A DNA stretch of 64,000 nt from Pyricularia pennisetigena (lineage: Eukaryota > Ascomycota > Sordariomycetes > Magnaporthales > Pyriculariaceae). Below are positions 12,187 to 23,581 of this stretch, one piece after another. Where the stretch lies: positions 4,078,176 through 4,142,175 of the forward strand of contig NC_043742.1 of assembly GCF_004337985.1 (NCBI RefSeq), written 5' to 3'. Below the pieces are notes generated by a model, which did not search any database, was not told where the DNA came from, and saw only the letters and a list, made by a program, of their open reading frames with translations. The translations under genes and the position numbers were made by a program. Each line of letters starts with the position of its first letter. The first letter of the stretch is position 1.

Positions 12187-13842
12187 CTCGTCGTGCTGGC
12201 TGCCAGGCCGCCGCGGGCCTCGCGAGTGGTTGCTAGACGATTATGTGTGTTGAGGCGTTTGGAGTTTCCAGAAAAGAAGGGCCGGAGCCGTGGTCAACCC
12301 ACAGGTTGGAAGCGATAGACTGCAGCCTCAGGTGATGGGAGGTCTGGATATAGAGTTGCGGGGCTTGTCATGTTCGGTTCGTTCACAGCATGGACGCATG
12401 CGATGACGTGACGGCAGATGCGTTTACTCGGATAACGATCATGGATAGATACAGCTGTGTAGGATGGAGCTGCGTTGTTTAATATGTAGGTACCTGAGAT
12501 AACACAATAGGCTAACAGAGTGGCGCCTGAAAGACGTCGGTGAGAGCGTAGCAGTTGTAAAAGGATGATGCAAGGGAAAGAAATGGTTGGGATCAAGTCA
12601 GTTTGGGTACCTGACCCCTAAAGTGGGAGGGTCATAAAACTGGACGTGCACGAGTTTGTTGATGATTAGGAGAGACACAAGTGTAGTCACGGGAGATGCA
12701 GGGTCCAGCATCCTGCCCATTTGTTAGTTAGTACGAATAGGATAGGCAGTATACTCACTCGCCTCCACTGTGACAAAGAGGCTGCTCTCCAAATCCCGCC
12801 AGGAGTATGGGTGCTTCAAACCACCGACTGACTCCCCTTGGATCCATGGGACACTCGTGACGCTGTACTAAACGGCGGTCCCCACTAACCGTCATGGGAT
12901 CCCCGCCCCGCCTCGCTGCCATCATTTGATCCCTGCAATCATGGCAACGCCGGCTTATCGAGAATCAGTGCGCGACCCGAACACATTCCCCACCCCCAGC
13001 TTCAGGGCCCAATACCTTCCCAAACTCACCAGTCTGTCTTACAATACGTAGTAGGTAACTACAAGCAACTGAGCAGATGATGCAGTCAAACCGGCGAGCG
13101 ATGCCTTTTTTAGATGTGTATTACCAGCCCAGCGCCGCTGAAAATTGGGACGAAGTCAGGCCCAATGGATGGAAAGTAAATGCGTGCAATCCTGTTGTGG
13201 TGGAACAGACCATTCATTGACTGAGCATAAGTCATATATCGGATTGTCCCGTAATAGTAATGGAATTTGTGCACTTTCTCATGTTGAGTCTATGAATTCA
13301 TTATTTATTTGGTGGGCAGTGGGCTAGTTGGCGTGGTCTCTTATTTATTCCTCAGTATTAAAGTGTTGAACTCTATGAGGTACTCAGTCCTTCATCCATT
13401 TGACCTGAATCACATCATCAGTCTTCACTGTGACTGTATCGTCTGGAATTGCGAGACTGGATAACTTCTAGAAAGGCTCTTTTTGAAATGAGGGACAAGG
13501 CAACCTCGAGGGTGGAAACTGATACACCTTGGCGAGAGTACAGTACATAGACAGTGTACAGCACCGTCCCAATTGGGAGGCGCTTTGTGTGGGGAATTGA
13601 TGTGGGATCAAAATTTTACCGATCAAAAAAAAAAAAAAAAGTTCGCAGACACCAACGCGCCTAGCTCTAAAAGTTCAAGATAAGCTCGCCGGCGTAAGAA
13701 AAAGAGGCGTGTATTTCTTGTACAAACAGCCTCAATAATACTCGTATCCGCCCCCGCCGCTGATCTTGGGGCTTGTGGTATTTGCCAGATCACGATTTTT
13801 TTTTTCTTCAAAAAGCAAAGCCTCTCCGATAAACCGACAACA
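12187..13842. other. Divergent intergenic region ATG2/NHP2
   Basis: About 1.65 kb holds the promoters of two divergent genes, with an A16 run at 13625-13640. No frame shows coding character on either strand. Confidence 0.55.
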
Positions 13843-14694
13843 ATGGGCTCAGACAAGAAGAAGGATGTCGCCGGCGACGAGGCGGCCAGGCTGAAGAAGG
13901 AAAAGAAAGAGAAGAAGCGCAGCGAAAAGGATGGCGTCTCCAAGTCTTCAAAGAAGGACAAAAAGGACAAGAAGAGCAAGGAGCGTCTCGCAAGCGCGAT
14001 TGACGAGCACCTGCAAGCATCGGCCGCCAGCTCGGCAGTCAAGACTCCCGCCGTCGACGATGCCGAATCGGACGAGGAGATGGACGAGGCCAAGGCTATT
14101 GTTGCCAAGGGCGAGCTGCCTAAGGGTGCGCTGGTGCCATTTGCGCTACCTCTGGCCGACGACAAAGTCCAGAAGAAGGTCTTGAAGGCGATAAAGAAGG
14201 GTAAGATGGAGCCTGCTGGTCATGCTTGGTCAAGAAAAAAACAAAGTACTAGGGAGTAAGTCATTGCTAATAACTTGTCACACCCAACAGCTACCAAGAA
14301 GCATGCTCTCCTCCGAGGTGTAAAAGAGGTCAACAAGGCCCTTCGGAAAGCACCCACCAAAACCGCCACTACTACCGAAGTTCCGGGCGTCGTCATAATC
14401 GCAGGGGACATCTCACCTGCTGAGGTCATCATGCACCTGCCCGTCTACTGCGAGGAGCGCAATGTTCCTTACCTATTTGTTCCCTCGCGTGCCGAGCTTG
14501 GTGCTGCGGCCAGGACGAAGCGTCCCACGTCTGTGGTGATGCTCCTGGCTCAAGGCAGGAAGCGGGAGGCGGATAAGAAGAAGAAGGACGCAATCGATGA
14601 GGATGGTGAAGAGGATGACTACCCCAAGGTGTACAAGGAGCTGGTTAGCACGGCACAGAAAGAATTTGCAAAGCAACTCAGGGGACTCCTATGA
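13843..14694 (+). CDS. NHP2: H/ACA ribonucleoprotein subunit NHP2
   Basis: NHP2 is the L7Ae-family protein of box H/ACA snoRNPs, which guide pseudouridylation of rRNA in the nucleolus. Exons are 13843-14200 and 14291-14694, joined in phase 1 through a GT-AG intron, giving 253 residues. The core is in exon 2: KKHALLRGVKEVNKALRK, GVVIIAGDISPAEVIMHLP and VPYLFVPSRAELGAAARTKR. The N-terminal 75 or so residues are very rich in Lys, Asp and Glu, which makes the protein clearly longer than the 156-residue yeast one. A Lys/Asp/Glu-rich loop lies near the C-terminus. The wording of the L7Ae block separates it from ribosomal eL8 and SNU13. Confidence 0.93.
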
Positions 14695-15093
14695 GGATCA
14701 GTCTGTGTGTTGGGATGAGTTGGGTAGCCGAATTGGCTAGTCAGCACAAAAACTGGGAATGGTGTTTATGATGTACATTTTGGGCGTTCAGGTGGGTTCA
14801 CATTCGGTTGTTAACTGCTGGCTAAGGTTTGCAAAGCAATCAATCATTTCGTCTCGTTGGGCGTGAAGAGACTCAGTTGCAATGGTGTTCCAAGGATGCA
14901 TACATTCGAGCAGCGATATCACCGCGATTGGTATCTGGTTTGTTTCGATCTTGATTATTTGTTAACTACGGAAAAGTAAATCAAACAAAACGCCTGGTTA
15001 CAATAACGAAGTTGACAACTCCATCCAGCCGTGACGCCTTTTCTGGGCCTCCATATTCATCCACTCCATATCAAAACGTGCGACTAAAATGGC
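14695..15093. other. Convergent 3' flanks
   Basis: This is short intergenic DNA between the stop codons of NHP2 and the small membrane protein. No coding signal is seen. Confidence 0.5.
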
Positions 15094-15917
15094 TTATTCG
15101 AAGGGGTTGGTGCGGGTTCCCCACCAGGTCAGAACGCAGGCAAGGCCAACAGTCTCCATGAGCTTGGCGACAACGCTTACGCCGACGGTCTCAAGCGGGC
15201 GCTTCTCCAGGAAGACTTGCGAGATGTACTGTAGAAATAACGTCAGTGTAATTCATTCGGTGATGGGCACAAGAATGGGGTAAAACGTACGCCAGGGGCA
15301 GAGGTAGCCATAAAGATCAGAGCACCGAGGTAAGCCGAACCCTTGTAGCTGAGGGTGGCAGTGGCGTTGATGAGGGCGCCGACACCGTACGACTGGAGAG
15401 CAGAGCCGAGCAGCGAGGTTCCCCAGGCAATTCCAGCAGAGGAGGCCTCCTTTGAGCGAAGGAACTCCTCCTTGGTGTTGGCGGCCTTGGCACGGTTGTA
15501 GGTGGCACCAAAGATGGGGGAGAGGACTGCGGTTGCGTATAGGTTACGTCAGTATCCTGCCTGGTGATGTTTTCGATTCCTGATGTCCGATATGACTTAC
15601 CAGCAAGCTCAGCAGTCTGGCAGAAAACAGTGCCGAGGGCAATGGCCGAAGGCTTAACGGGAGGGAGGTCTGCGATGAGGAGATAGAATGGTTAGCCTCG
15701 ATTGGTCGACTCGATTGGAAACACAGGCGTGTGAATTGACCGATGTGATCAATGAGCCACAGGTTCGGGAGCTGTAAATTGAGTTTTCGTGGAATAGTCC
15801 GATGGCTTCGAGTCAAGTGGGTTCATGCCCTCGAAAGTGTAATCGTTTCCGAGGACACTCAAAACGGAAAGGCGAGTGGTTGTGGTTTGAGAAAGCTTGC
15901 TTACAGTGAAGAGACAT
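15094..15917 (-). CDS. Small multi-pass membrane protein, DUF1761-like
   Basis: Four exons (15917-15905, 15669-15601, 15526-15291, 15228-15094) splice in matching phases to a 150-residue protein; the first exon is only 13 bases. The product has about four hydrophobic segments: the region around AIALGTVFCQTAELAVLSPIFG, two segments in the middle (GIAWGTSLLGSALQSYGVG and GSAYLGALIFMATSAPG) and a C-terminal one (VVAKLMETVGLACVLTWWG). The SPIFG motif after the first segment, the FLEKRP motif and the final Trp-containing segment resemble my memory of the DUF1761 family. Function is unknown and I assign none. The gene model is firm because every junction is GT-AG and the frame never breaks; the family name is less sure. 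Confidence 0.72.
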
Positions 15918-17239
15918 TTTGAATAGATTTGGAGTTTCGAAAATCGGTGAAATTAACTGGTAACGTTGGTAAAGTCAGATAACAACTTGTTTGTTTGCTT
16001 CTGGTGTGATGATGTGATGGAGGTAAGGAAAGAATGGCTTGGGAATCTGGGCAAGCAGCTGGGTTTTATGTTTGCCAAAGTGCATCCGCTCATTACCACA
16101 CACGGCACAGGCAGGCTAGACACGGGAGTGAAGTGGTACCTGAGGACAAGACAAACCGAAAGCATTGATCAAAACCCTTGCTACAAGCCTTGTTTAGTTC
16201 GTGCCATTACAGGTCGATGAGGTCAAAGGAGGCAGGCGCATCATCTGTCATATGATGTCACCACCTTATGAGATGTGGGGCCAGCGGCTGCGCGTTTGGC
16301 GGAGAGCTGTTGACAGGGATCAGCTTCCGAGCTTCCCCATGTGTGCTAAGACCTGCAATACGTCTCTCCCTCAAAAAGAAACCGAGCTTCTTCAAGTGCT
16401 CGCACGCACATTGGCCTTGATTACGTACAAGCAAGTCGCACTAAATCTCATATAGAACATGGCAACTCAGCTGGACAGAGAAAAAAAGGTTCAACGGCTT
16501 GCTCCCTGTTCTGTGTCTCTGAGGATATCAAGCAGTTGGCGGGGCAGACGCCGAGCATCTCGATCTCATAGGACCCACTTAGCTCTTGAGAATCGGATCA
16601 AACTCTGGGGCACGTTTCAACGACAAGCGACTGGCTTTGCTATTGACAAGCACTTTCGAATTCATTCCAACCGAGGACTTGTTGTAACAACATTCAGAGA
16701 CCCAGTCCAATGTACCACTCAGTCGAAGAATGTAGAATACTCTGGCCACAGATTTGGTAAACATATACCGTCAGGGTATATCGGTACCTTGAGTATAGCA
16801 GATGCTCTACAGAAGTTCACCCATGTACCTTCCCAACTTTGTTCGTATATAGCCGGCTGTACTATGTCTGGAACGGTCCATAGATAAATAATTGTTTAGG
16901 AGGAAACTTCAATAATTCGTCTCATACTGGCGTGCTGTATCCCCCTGCTATCAGACAGACTACGATACCTTGGCTCGGCAGTGACCTTAGTTTAGACAGT
17001 GGATCCTGCGTGGTACAAGTGGCTAACTCTGTGAACCGCCAGCCTCTTTCATTGCTGGCCCTGTGTCTCATTTGGTTATGGAAATAAGAGAGTCTTGCTT
17101 TGCAAGCAACAACGATATAACAGGAAGAAACGTAGCAGTTGGATTTCTTTTACACAGAAGAAAGATTACATATAAGCCCAAGCCAAAGCACCCACAATCA
17201 CGTGCATGGACGAATTAGTTCGCCTACTTCAACTGACCC
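15918..17239. other. Intergenic region, no convincing gene
   Basis: This holds the promoter of the DUF1761-like gene and the 3' flank of NEM1. A 142-codon ATG frame at 16459-16887 (+) has no recognisable motif and is not called. Confidence 0.45.
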
Positions 17240-18997
17240 TCAAGCCATATGCTGCCCGTCCTCCCCGCCTCGCAATGCAAGCAGTGCTCGGACGTCGGAA
17301 ACATACTGCAAACCTTCCAAGAATGGAACGAGATTCAACAGATCGTTGTCAGTCGGATCGTTGATCCAGCCTTGTATTGGGATGGCGTTATCTGCGCAAT
17401 GAGTGTATTTGTCAGTTTACAAGTCACCCAAATCGGTTTGTGGTAGGTGCGCGCAAGTACCTTGATGGAAAAGATAGCTCAGCGGGCTGTTGTCCAGAAT
17501 AACCACCTTGCTCAGGTCGGGCTCGACTGAGCTGAGATCCTTGATAAAAGCTCCATGCCTAAAGGTGCAATGCTGGCGATAGTACCTGGCCGAGAAGAAC
17601 TTCCTCTCCGACTCAAGCCAGTCAATGACTGGATCCGCGTACTCCTGAACCGATGCAGTGAAGACCACAAGGTTGAACCATTTGTAAACCTACAGAGCAG
17701 GGTATTAGTTGGGTTGAAAACAAGCGTCATCAGGGCAGCTAATGACTTTTGGCTCTCCTTCTCTTACCCTTCTGAGAAAATGATCGCAATGAGGCCTCTT
17801 GTGAACATAGTAGAGGATGGGATGCTGTGGACCAATAGACGCCTGGCCACCCATGCCCACATAAGTCGTGTTCAGTCGTACTTCCACCATGTGTCCCGAA
17901 CTCATCCTCCCGCCCTTGGACATGCTGTGTATCAGGGTTTCGTCAAGATCCAGAATCAGAGTTTTCAGATGCTTCCTATCGGACATCTCGGGGATGTTGA
18001 TATAGGATGGCTGTCGCCTTGGAACTAGTGGTCTAGGGGGTGCCGGTGTCTTAGGATACCGCGTCAGGGCTCCCGCAGGCGACGTAGGGGATTTGAGCTG
18101 GGCAGAAATGTCGTTGGAGCGGGCCCCTCCCGGGGAGCCTCCGGACGTAGATGAGCTGTTGGTGGACTGGGTCTTTCGGTGCTTCCGTTGCCTTATAGCA
18201 TCCTCGGTGTGTAGCTTGATTCTTATAGAGCGGCGCGCTGGCGCAATCTCTTCAGAAGGTGAAAGCGACTTTGACCGGTTGTGTCTGCTGCTGACATGGG
18301 ACTTCTCACTCCGTGTCGGTGTTCGATCGAAATCTGATTCAGACTCCGAAGATATCCCCGACGATGATGAGCCCGACGGAAACCGGCGTCCTTCAGGAGC
18401 CAGTTCTCCATTGCTACTTTTCTCGTCCAAATTGTTCATGCCGTCGATAAGGTAATCCAATGACTGTTTCCGGGCGCTTCCTGAAGATCCTCCAAACAGC
18501 CTTCTGAGCTGTAACAGCGGATCAAAGTTTCCATTCTCATCGTAGAGCCAGGCTATGAGGTAGTAGCTTGGTGTTGAGACAAACGTTGTAAGAATCCATC
18601 GCAAGGAGTCAACGAGGGAGCTGACAACGCGTCGCGGAATGCGATGCCATGTAGAAGATCGGGCGCCCATTTCTTTCTCTGTGCTGGCAGGACCAGTTGA
18701 TAATAGCGGCGTTGATTCACTTGGATCGTCGTCGCGCTCTTTGGTATTGGTGGTACCGTTGCGCCGTTGCTCAGGCTTCGAGAGGATAAACGGGTCGGAA
18801 TCAATATTGGATGCTAACGGCTCCGGATTCTCCGGGGCAAGCGCCCTGGCATCTCCCAAGTCGGAATCACCAGGATCTTTGTCGCCACCGTCGGCGGAAG
18901 TCACTGTAAAGCTTATCGTACTGATTGAATTGGATCGCGTGGGCGCTGGGCTTGCTGGTGGAGATATTCTTGCGGATATGGCGTTCAGCGAGTTCAT
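17240..18997 (-). CDS. NEM1: Nuclear envelope morphology protein 1, HAD-type phosphatase
   Basis: NEM1 with SPO7 dephosphorylates the lipin PAH1 at the nuclear/ER membrane and so promotes triacylglycerol over phospholipid synthesis. Exons are 18997-17768, 17689-17461 and 17391-17240. The catalytic DxDxT motif is in LILDLDETLIHSM, followed by VHKRPHCDHFLRR and, in exon 2, NLVVFTASVQEYADPVIDWL and KVVILDNSPLSYLFHQ. A hydrophobic stretch in the N-terminal third (VVSSLVDSLRWILTTF and the following segment) fits the membrane anchor; a long Ser/Arg-rich linker precedes the phosphatase domain. I chose the ATG reading MNSLNAISARI because it looks like the conserved start; an in-frame ATG at 19081 would add 28 residues (564 in total). 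Confidence 0.92.
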
Positions 18998-20583
18998 CTT
19001 TCCGTTTGACCGGTCTAGGGCCTTTGGCCAGCCATGAAAGCCTCCGTCGGAAGCCGGCCAGCGTCCAGGAGATGCCGGCAATCCTTTGCAATTCAGTTAG
19101 GGGTGGTAGGTTTCCGTGGCTCGGTCGTGTTTGAGGCAGGCGTGCGAGCAAGGGGTTCCCTTTTTTGGTCTCTCTCTCTCTTTCTCTTTCTCTCTCTCTG
19201 TCCCCCTTCGCTTTGTTGTTTGTGTGGCTTGGGCCAGGCGCAATCTGTCGATGAGTAAATCGCGGTCGCGCTAACTTTGGTTGGACTTATCAGCTACGTC
19301 GTCGAAACCCGTTGCGATCGATTAGGTAGACCCTACAGCTTAGATTCAAAGTGGCCACCGAAGTCAGCCTACTCGGTACACGCTACACACTGTGGGACCT
19401 TCAAAATGAACCGAACAATCCAGCAGGTAAGGTACTGTACTGTAGCTGAGTCGTCGGTTCTTTGTTGCGCAGGCAAGGAGTGAAGCGGCTATTCCGAAAA
19501 TCTGGAAGTGCGGGCTGGGGTCAAGCTGTAGGAAGATCCAGACTCCAAGAGTGAGATCTCCCGGCTGTAATCTGGTTGGGGGTCCCTCGAAGGGTGTTGT
19601 TGGGGGAGGATCTCTCAATGCTGCTCAATCGGGAATATGACGGTTGCGTTGTCTTGATGGGCCACCCCCGGTCGATTTTTTTTGCGTGGAGACAAATGCC
19701 ACACTGCAACCAGGAGACTACTGCAGCCTCTACTGACGTCCTTTTTTTCTTCTTAGAACGGGGTGTACTGTATGGCGCTCTCGCTCCTGCATCTATTGGC
19801 AGCTGCACGCTATTTCCAGTGCCTTTGGAACGGTTTCTCCTGTAGTTCTAGAACGCCAGCAAATGTTCCGACAAATAGGTACAGGGAAAAATAACTTCTC
19901 GCCTTTGTGCTTGGTACTCTCTCATGCGCCTCCGAGACTTGTTCTACTGTCATCTTTTACGCCTTAAACCCGAACTAAGCATTATTAGGCTATTTTTTAG
20001 GTACCCAAGTCCTTGGTCAGTAAAACGGGACGGACTCTCCCCCTCAAACAAAGCAATTTCCACCTTTGTCCCACTGACTTTTTGGTCACGTTACAAGAAG
20101 AAGATCCAAAAACTCTCGTATCGTGGCCGTGGAGAGCTTCACGTGGCACATGCGGTTTCCGTGCGCCCCTCAACCTCGCAGCCCATGCATTTGCATTTCA
20201 GGCCGAACGCCAAGGAATTTACTCTGCAAGACACCCCCATACCTTGTCGGCCCACTAAAAACTCAATGCACGACACATGAAGGACTGCCACCAAGAATGA
20301 AGGAGGCTGCCGACTGGCCGCGCGATGATTGTACTATTGAAGGAATATCTTGCAACTAATCATCTTTGTTTATGCCATACACGAAATAAAAATAAATCAA
20401 ACGTACACACTGCCCATTATCTTCCTAGACTTGTGTTTTCCAATTGCTTTTTTGCCCCCATGACTAGAGATGCACAGAGGCACATGGTGAAAACGGCCCT
20501 TCCTTTCAGTCCAAAGCGGAAAAACGCCCAAGCAGTCGACGCCTGAACCTGCACTGCTGTACCTGCACTGGTATCAGTGCGCC
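18998..20583. other. Divergent intergenic region NEM1/FOL3
   Basis: This is shared upstream DNA with a CT-rich stretch near 19170-19205 that is likely a fungal promoter pyrimidine tract. No coding frame was recognised. Confidence 0.5.
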
Positions 20584-21804
20584 ATGATCACACTTGGGCT
20601 GGCCCGCATTGCTCGGCTCGTCGAAAAGGGGGATAGATTCCCATGGAAAGCCGTCCATGTTGCAGGGACCAATGGAAAGGGGTCCATATGTGCATATATC
20701 TCAGCCTTGCTCACTCATGTTGGCGGCTACTCCGTTGGGCGATTTAACTCTCCTCACATGATTGATAGATGGGACTGCATCACCCTCAATGAGAGCACTG
20801 TCCACCCGAGCATCTTCGCCACAGCCGAGAAGGATGTGTTGCGGCGGAACGAGCAGCTCGGTATTGGCGCCAGCGAGTTCGAGCTTTTGAGCGCCACCGC
20901 CTTTAACCTGTTTCGATCTTCTGGGGTGGATTTTGGCGTCGTCGAGGTCGGCCTTGGTGGAAGGGACGATGCCACCAACATGCTGGACAATAAAGCCGTA
21001 ACTGTCATCTCCAAGATTGGCCTGGATCATCAGTCTTTCTTGGGCAACACTCTTGCTGATATTGCGCTGCACAAAGCCGGAATTATGAGACAGGGCGTTC
21101 CCTGCGTCGTCGATGGTAGCAACCCGCGTACTGTCCTAGATGCCTTACACAGCCATGCCAAGAGCGTTGGGACCGACATCGTCCTCGCCCCGCCGTCTTC
21201 AGACACACAAACGCAGCTTTCTCGACAAGGATTTGCACCTCACCAGGTCCAGAATCTGTCGTGCGCTCTCGAGGCTTTTCGGGTAGTTTGTCCGGATAAA
21301 AGGTCCACCCCCTTATCGAAGCTGTTGCCAGTTCTACAAAAAGTTTCATGGCCTGGGAGGCTGCAGACCATCGACATCGGCAAAATCACTGATAGTAATA
21401 AATCAGCACTGTTAGACGGTGCACATAACGTCCAATCAGCAGAAGTTCTGGCTCGGTATGTCGAAGCCCATATTAGGAATGGAAACGACCCAGTCACGTG
21501 GGTTCTGGCTGCTTCTGCTGGGAAGGATGTGGCAGGAATATTTGAGCTTTTGATAAAGCCACAGGACCGAGTGGCAGCCGTCCGATTTGGGCCGGTAGAC
21601 GGCATGCCGTGGGTTGTCCCTGAGGATCCTGATTTGATCCTCAAGTTGGCGTCTGACCTAGGGGTAGATAGATCACGCCTTTTCAACAGCGACACGGACC
21701 TGAGGCAAGCTTTGAAATGGGCCGTCTCAACAAGCCGCGACCAGCCAGTTGTAATTGCCGGAAGCTTGTATTTAGCTGGTGATGTTCTCAGACTTTTGAG
21801 ATAA
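20584..21804 (+). CDS. FOL3: Dihydrofolate synthase (folylpolyglutamate synthase family)
   Basis: This enzyme couples glutamate to dihydropteroate with ATP to make dihydrofolate, a late step of de novo folate synthesis. It is a single exon of 406 residues, usual for the family. Motifs are the P-loop HVAGTNGKGS near residue 26, SPHMIDRWDCITLN, the Mg/ATP motif VEVGLGGRDDATN, SKIGLDHQSFLGNTL with its downstream HKAGIM, and DGAHNVQSAEVLARY in the C-terminal ligase domain. The short form without a mitochondrial leader, and the MITLGLARI start, fit FOL3 rather than the longer folylpolyglutamate synthase MET7. Confidence 0.93.
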   Translation: MITLGLARIARLVEKGDRFPWKAVHVAGTNGKGSICAYISALLTHVGGYSVGRFNSPHMIDRWDCITLNESTVHPSIFATAEKDVLRRNEQLGIGASEFELLSATAFNLFRSSGVDFGVVEVGLGGRDDATNMLDNKAVTVISKIGLDHQSFLGNTLADIALHKAGIMRQGVPCVVDGSNPRTVLDALHSHAKSVGTDIVLAPPSSDTQTQLSRQGFAPHQVQNLSCALEAFRVVCPDKRSTPLSKLLPVLQKVSWPGRLQTIDIGKITDSNKSALLDGAHNVQSAEVLARYVEAHIRNGNDPVTWVLAASAGKDVAGIFELLIKPQDRVAAVRFGPVDGMPWVVPEDPDLILKLASDLGVDRSRLFNSDTDLRQALKWAVSTSRDQPVVIAGSLYLAGDVLRLLR

Positions 21805-22380
21805 TAACCGCAATGAAATGACTTCTGCTGGATGATGAGTTCAGAAAGCCCCGTGTCTTGTCGAATTCTGTGTTCGTGTTGTTAGTCAGCTGGAATGTGA
21901 CAACGTGCTCGCCCGTACAGGCCCAGAACTTACAATATGAAACGCTTGTTGGCTACATATACTATAGGGTTATGGCAAGGGGTCTCCATGACTGGGGAAA
22001 GTCCATTTCTCAGAGGCACTGAGCTCACCGAAACTAGTTACAGCGGTCGTCCTAGTCAGCCGCTATTAAATGTGGTACAATGGAACAAATACCCAGAGTT
22101 CTCCAGGGGCGCTTGCAACAAACCAGATATATCTAGCAAACAATTCATAACATCAAAGCCCTCTCCATGAACCCAATATTATTATCGAATTACACCAGCA
22201 AGTAGTCGGTGGCACAGCAAGATAAGAGTCAAAAAAAAGGCTTCATCTGTTCCAGTCTACCCCAGTCTAGTAGGAAATGATATACAAGTCTTGTCGGTAA
22301 TAGACGGATCCCACGAGCGTCCTTCGCATCAAGGGTCCATCGAGTGCTCCCATTCCGTTTCCAATACAGTTGATAACCCT
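21805..22380. other. Convergent 3' flanks of FOL3 and QCR8
   Basis: About 575 bases without a recognisable gene; the sequence is moderately AT-rich and probably contains both 3' UTRs. Confidence 0.5.
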
Positions 22381-23096
22381 CTATTTCGCTGCCTCAGCCT
22401 CCCTGGCAGCGGTCAAGGCACGGCCGGGCTTTGAGTTGAGGAAGTGGTTCCTAGGAGTCATTCAGTCAGCAATTGGCCACTGAAAATATGGCGAGAGGAA
22501 CAGCCTGTCACAAAGCAATGCCGAGAGTGATGACATACTCGTGTGTGGCCCAGTCCATGATGTAGTAAGCCGCAACAAACGGCGGGACAATGTAGAGGAC
22601 CTGACCCTTGAAACGGCGCCAGGTGTTGAAGACGGCGGCGTGGCCTGCACCGGCGAATGGCCTCTGTCGGTTAGGGGTGACGTTGTAGGTGACGATTCCC
22701 TTCTGCTTCTGTTGGGGGGTACCTAATTGGGTGTGTTAGTCACGGTGTTTCGGCTCGATCCAGCGGCGTCGTTGGGACAAATATCCATCGCTGTACTGTC
22801 GGTCCACCACTCGGTGCGGTGTCGTCATCTCGCCAGTGAACGGTCGTCAAAACTCACCAAATGCACCCCAGCCACCGAGGTACCTGCAAAGATAGCATTG
22901 TCAGTCATGAACACACCCAAGACGGCAACGCTTCGCCTCGCACGAGACAAGAAGGCTTGCTCATTGGTCATGGGAAAAACCGAACGGCTCTGCTCGCATG
23001 CTCAATTGAGACCGGCTGTGGGCGCAAAACGTACTTGTTGTACTTCCCGATAGGGCCATCGCCACCGCCGCCGCGCATGATCTGTGTAGGACGCAT
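22381..23096 (-). CDS. QCR8: Cytochrome b-c1 complex subunit 8
   Basis: QCR8 is the small ubiquinone-binding-type subunit of respiratory complex III in the inner mitochondrial membrane. Four exons (23096-23035, 22883-22858, 22722-22539, 22450-22381) join in matching phases to 113 residues; the second exon is only 26 bases. Landmarks are MRPTQIMRGGGGDGP, GKYNKYLGGWGAFG across two splices, QKQKGIVTYNVTPNRQRPFAG, the transmembrane segment VLYIVPPFVAAYYIMDW and ATHENHFLNSKPG before a charged end. The length is normal. The gene is head to head with PHB1 across 485 bases. Confidence 0.95.
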
Positions 23097-23581
23097 CTTG
23101 AACTGTGGTTGTCGTCGTCGACGTGTGGGTGAAGGTATCGAGTTGCTTCGGGGTTCTTTTTTGGTGTCGCGCGGCTTAACGAGAACTTGGATGTTCGAAA
23201 ATACCCGGAAGTGATGTTCTTTCGAAATCAACCGAGATACTACCGCATATGGTCTAGCGTAGAAACAAAGATCCTATTTATTGGCCAATCAGCAACTGTG
23301 AGTTGTCAGGGCGAAGCTTCCCAAATGGGCAAATAAGTGGATACCGAAAGCTGTGAAAAGCATTGACCTCCGATCCCGACCTTGCCGGCCTTGCCAAAGC
23401 ACTCCGGTCGCACAGCTCCGCGCCGACGTCTTAGAAGATTAAACAAAACCACCATAATATCCTCGACCACACACCTGGTCTGCCGGTCCATCAAGTTTCT
23501 CAGACCCTTTTCAGAGTTGACATCCTCGTCAGTTGGTATCGACTTACCTCAGCAAAGCACTACAGCACCTTGCGTCATACG
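23097..23581. promoter_or_regulatory. Bidirectional promoter QCR8/PHB1 with palindromic CCAAT box
   Basis: The only sequence between the two divergent start codons is 485 bases. At 23280-23289 it holds ATTGGCCAAT, a perfect palindrome that presents a CCAAT box on both strands, about 185 bases from the QCR8 start and 290 from the PHB1 start. CCAAT boxes bind the HAP complex, which controls respiratory genes in fungi. That the site drives both genes is inference. Confidence 0.55.

Noticed and set aside
16459..16887. 142-codon ATG frame (+)
   Set aside because: No motif, no domain, and composition like the surrounding intergenic DNA; a real gene is possible but unsupported.
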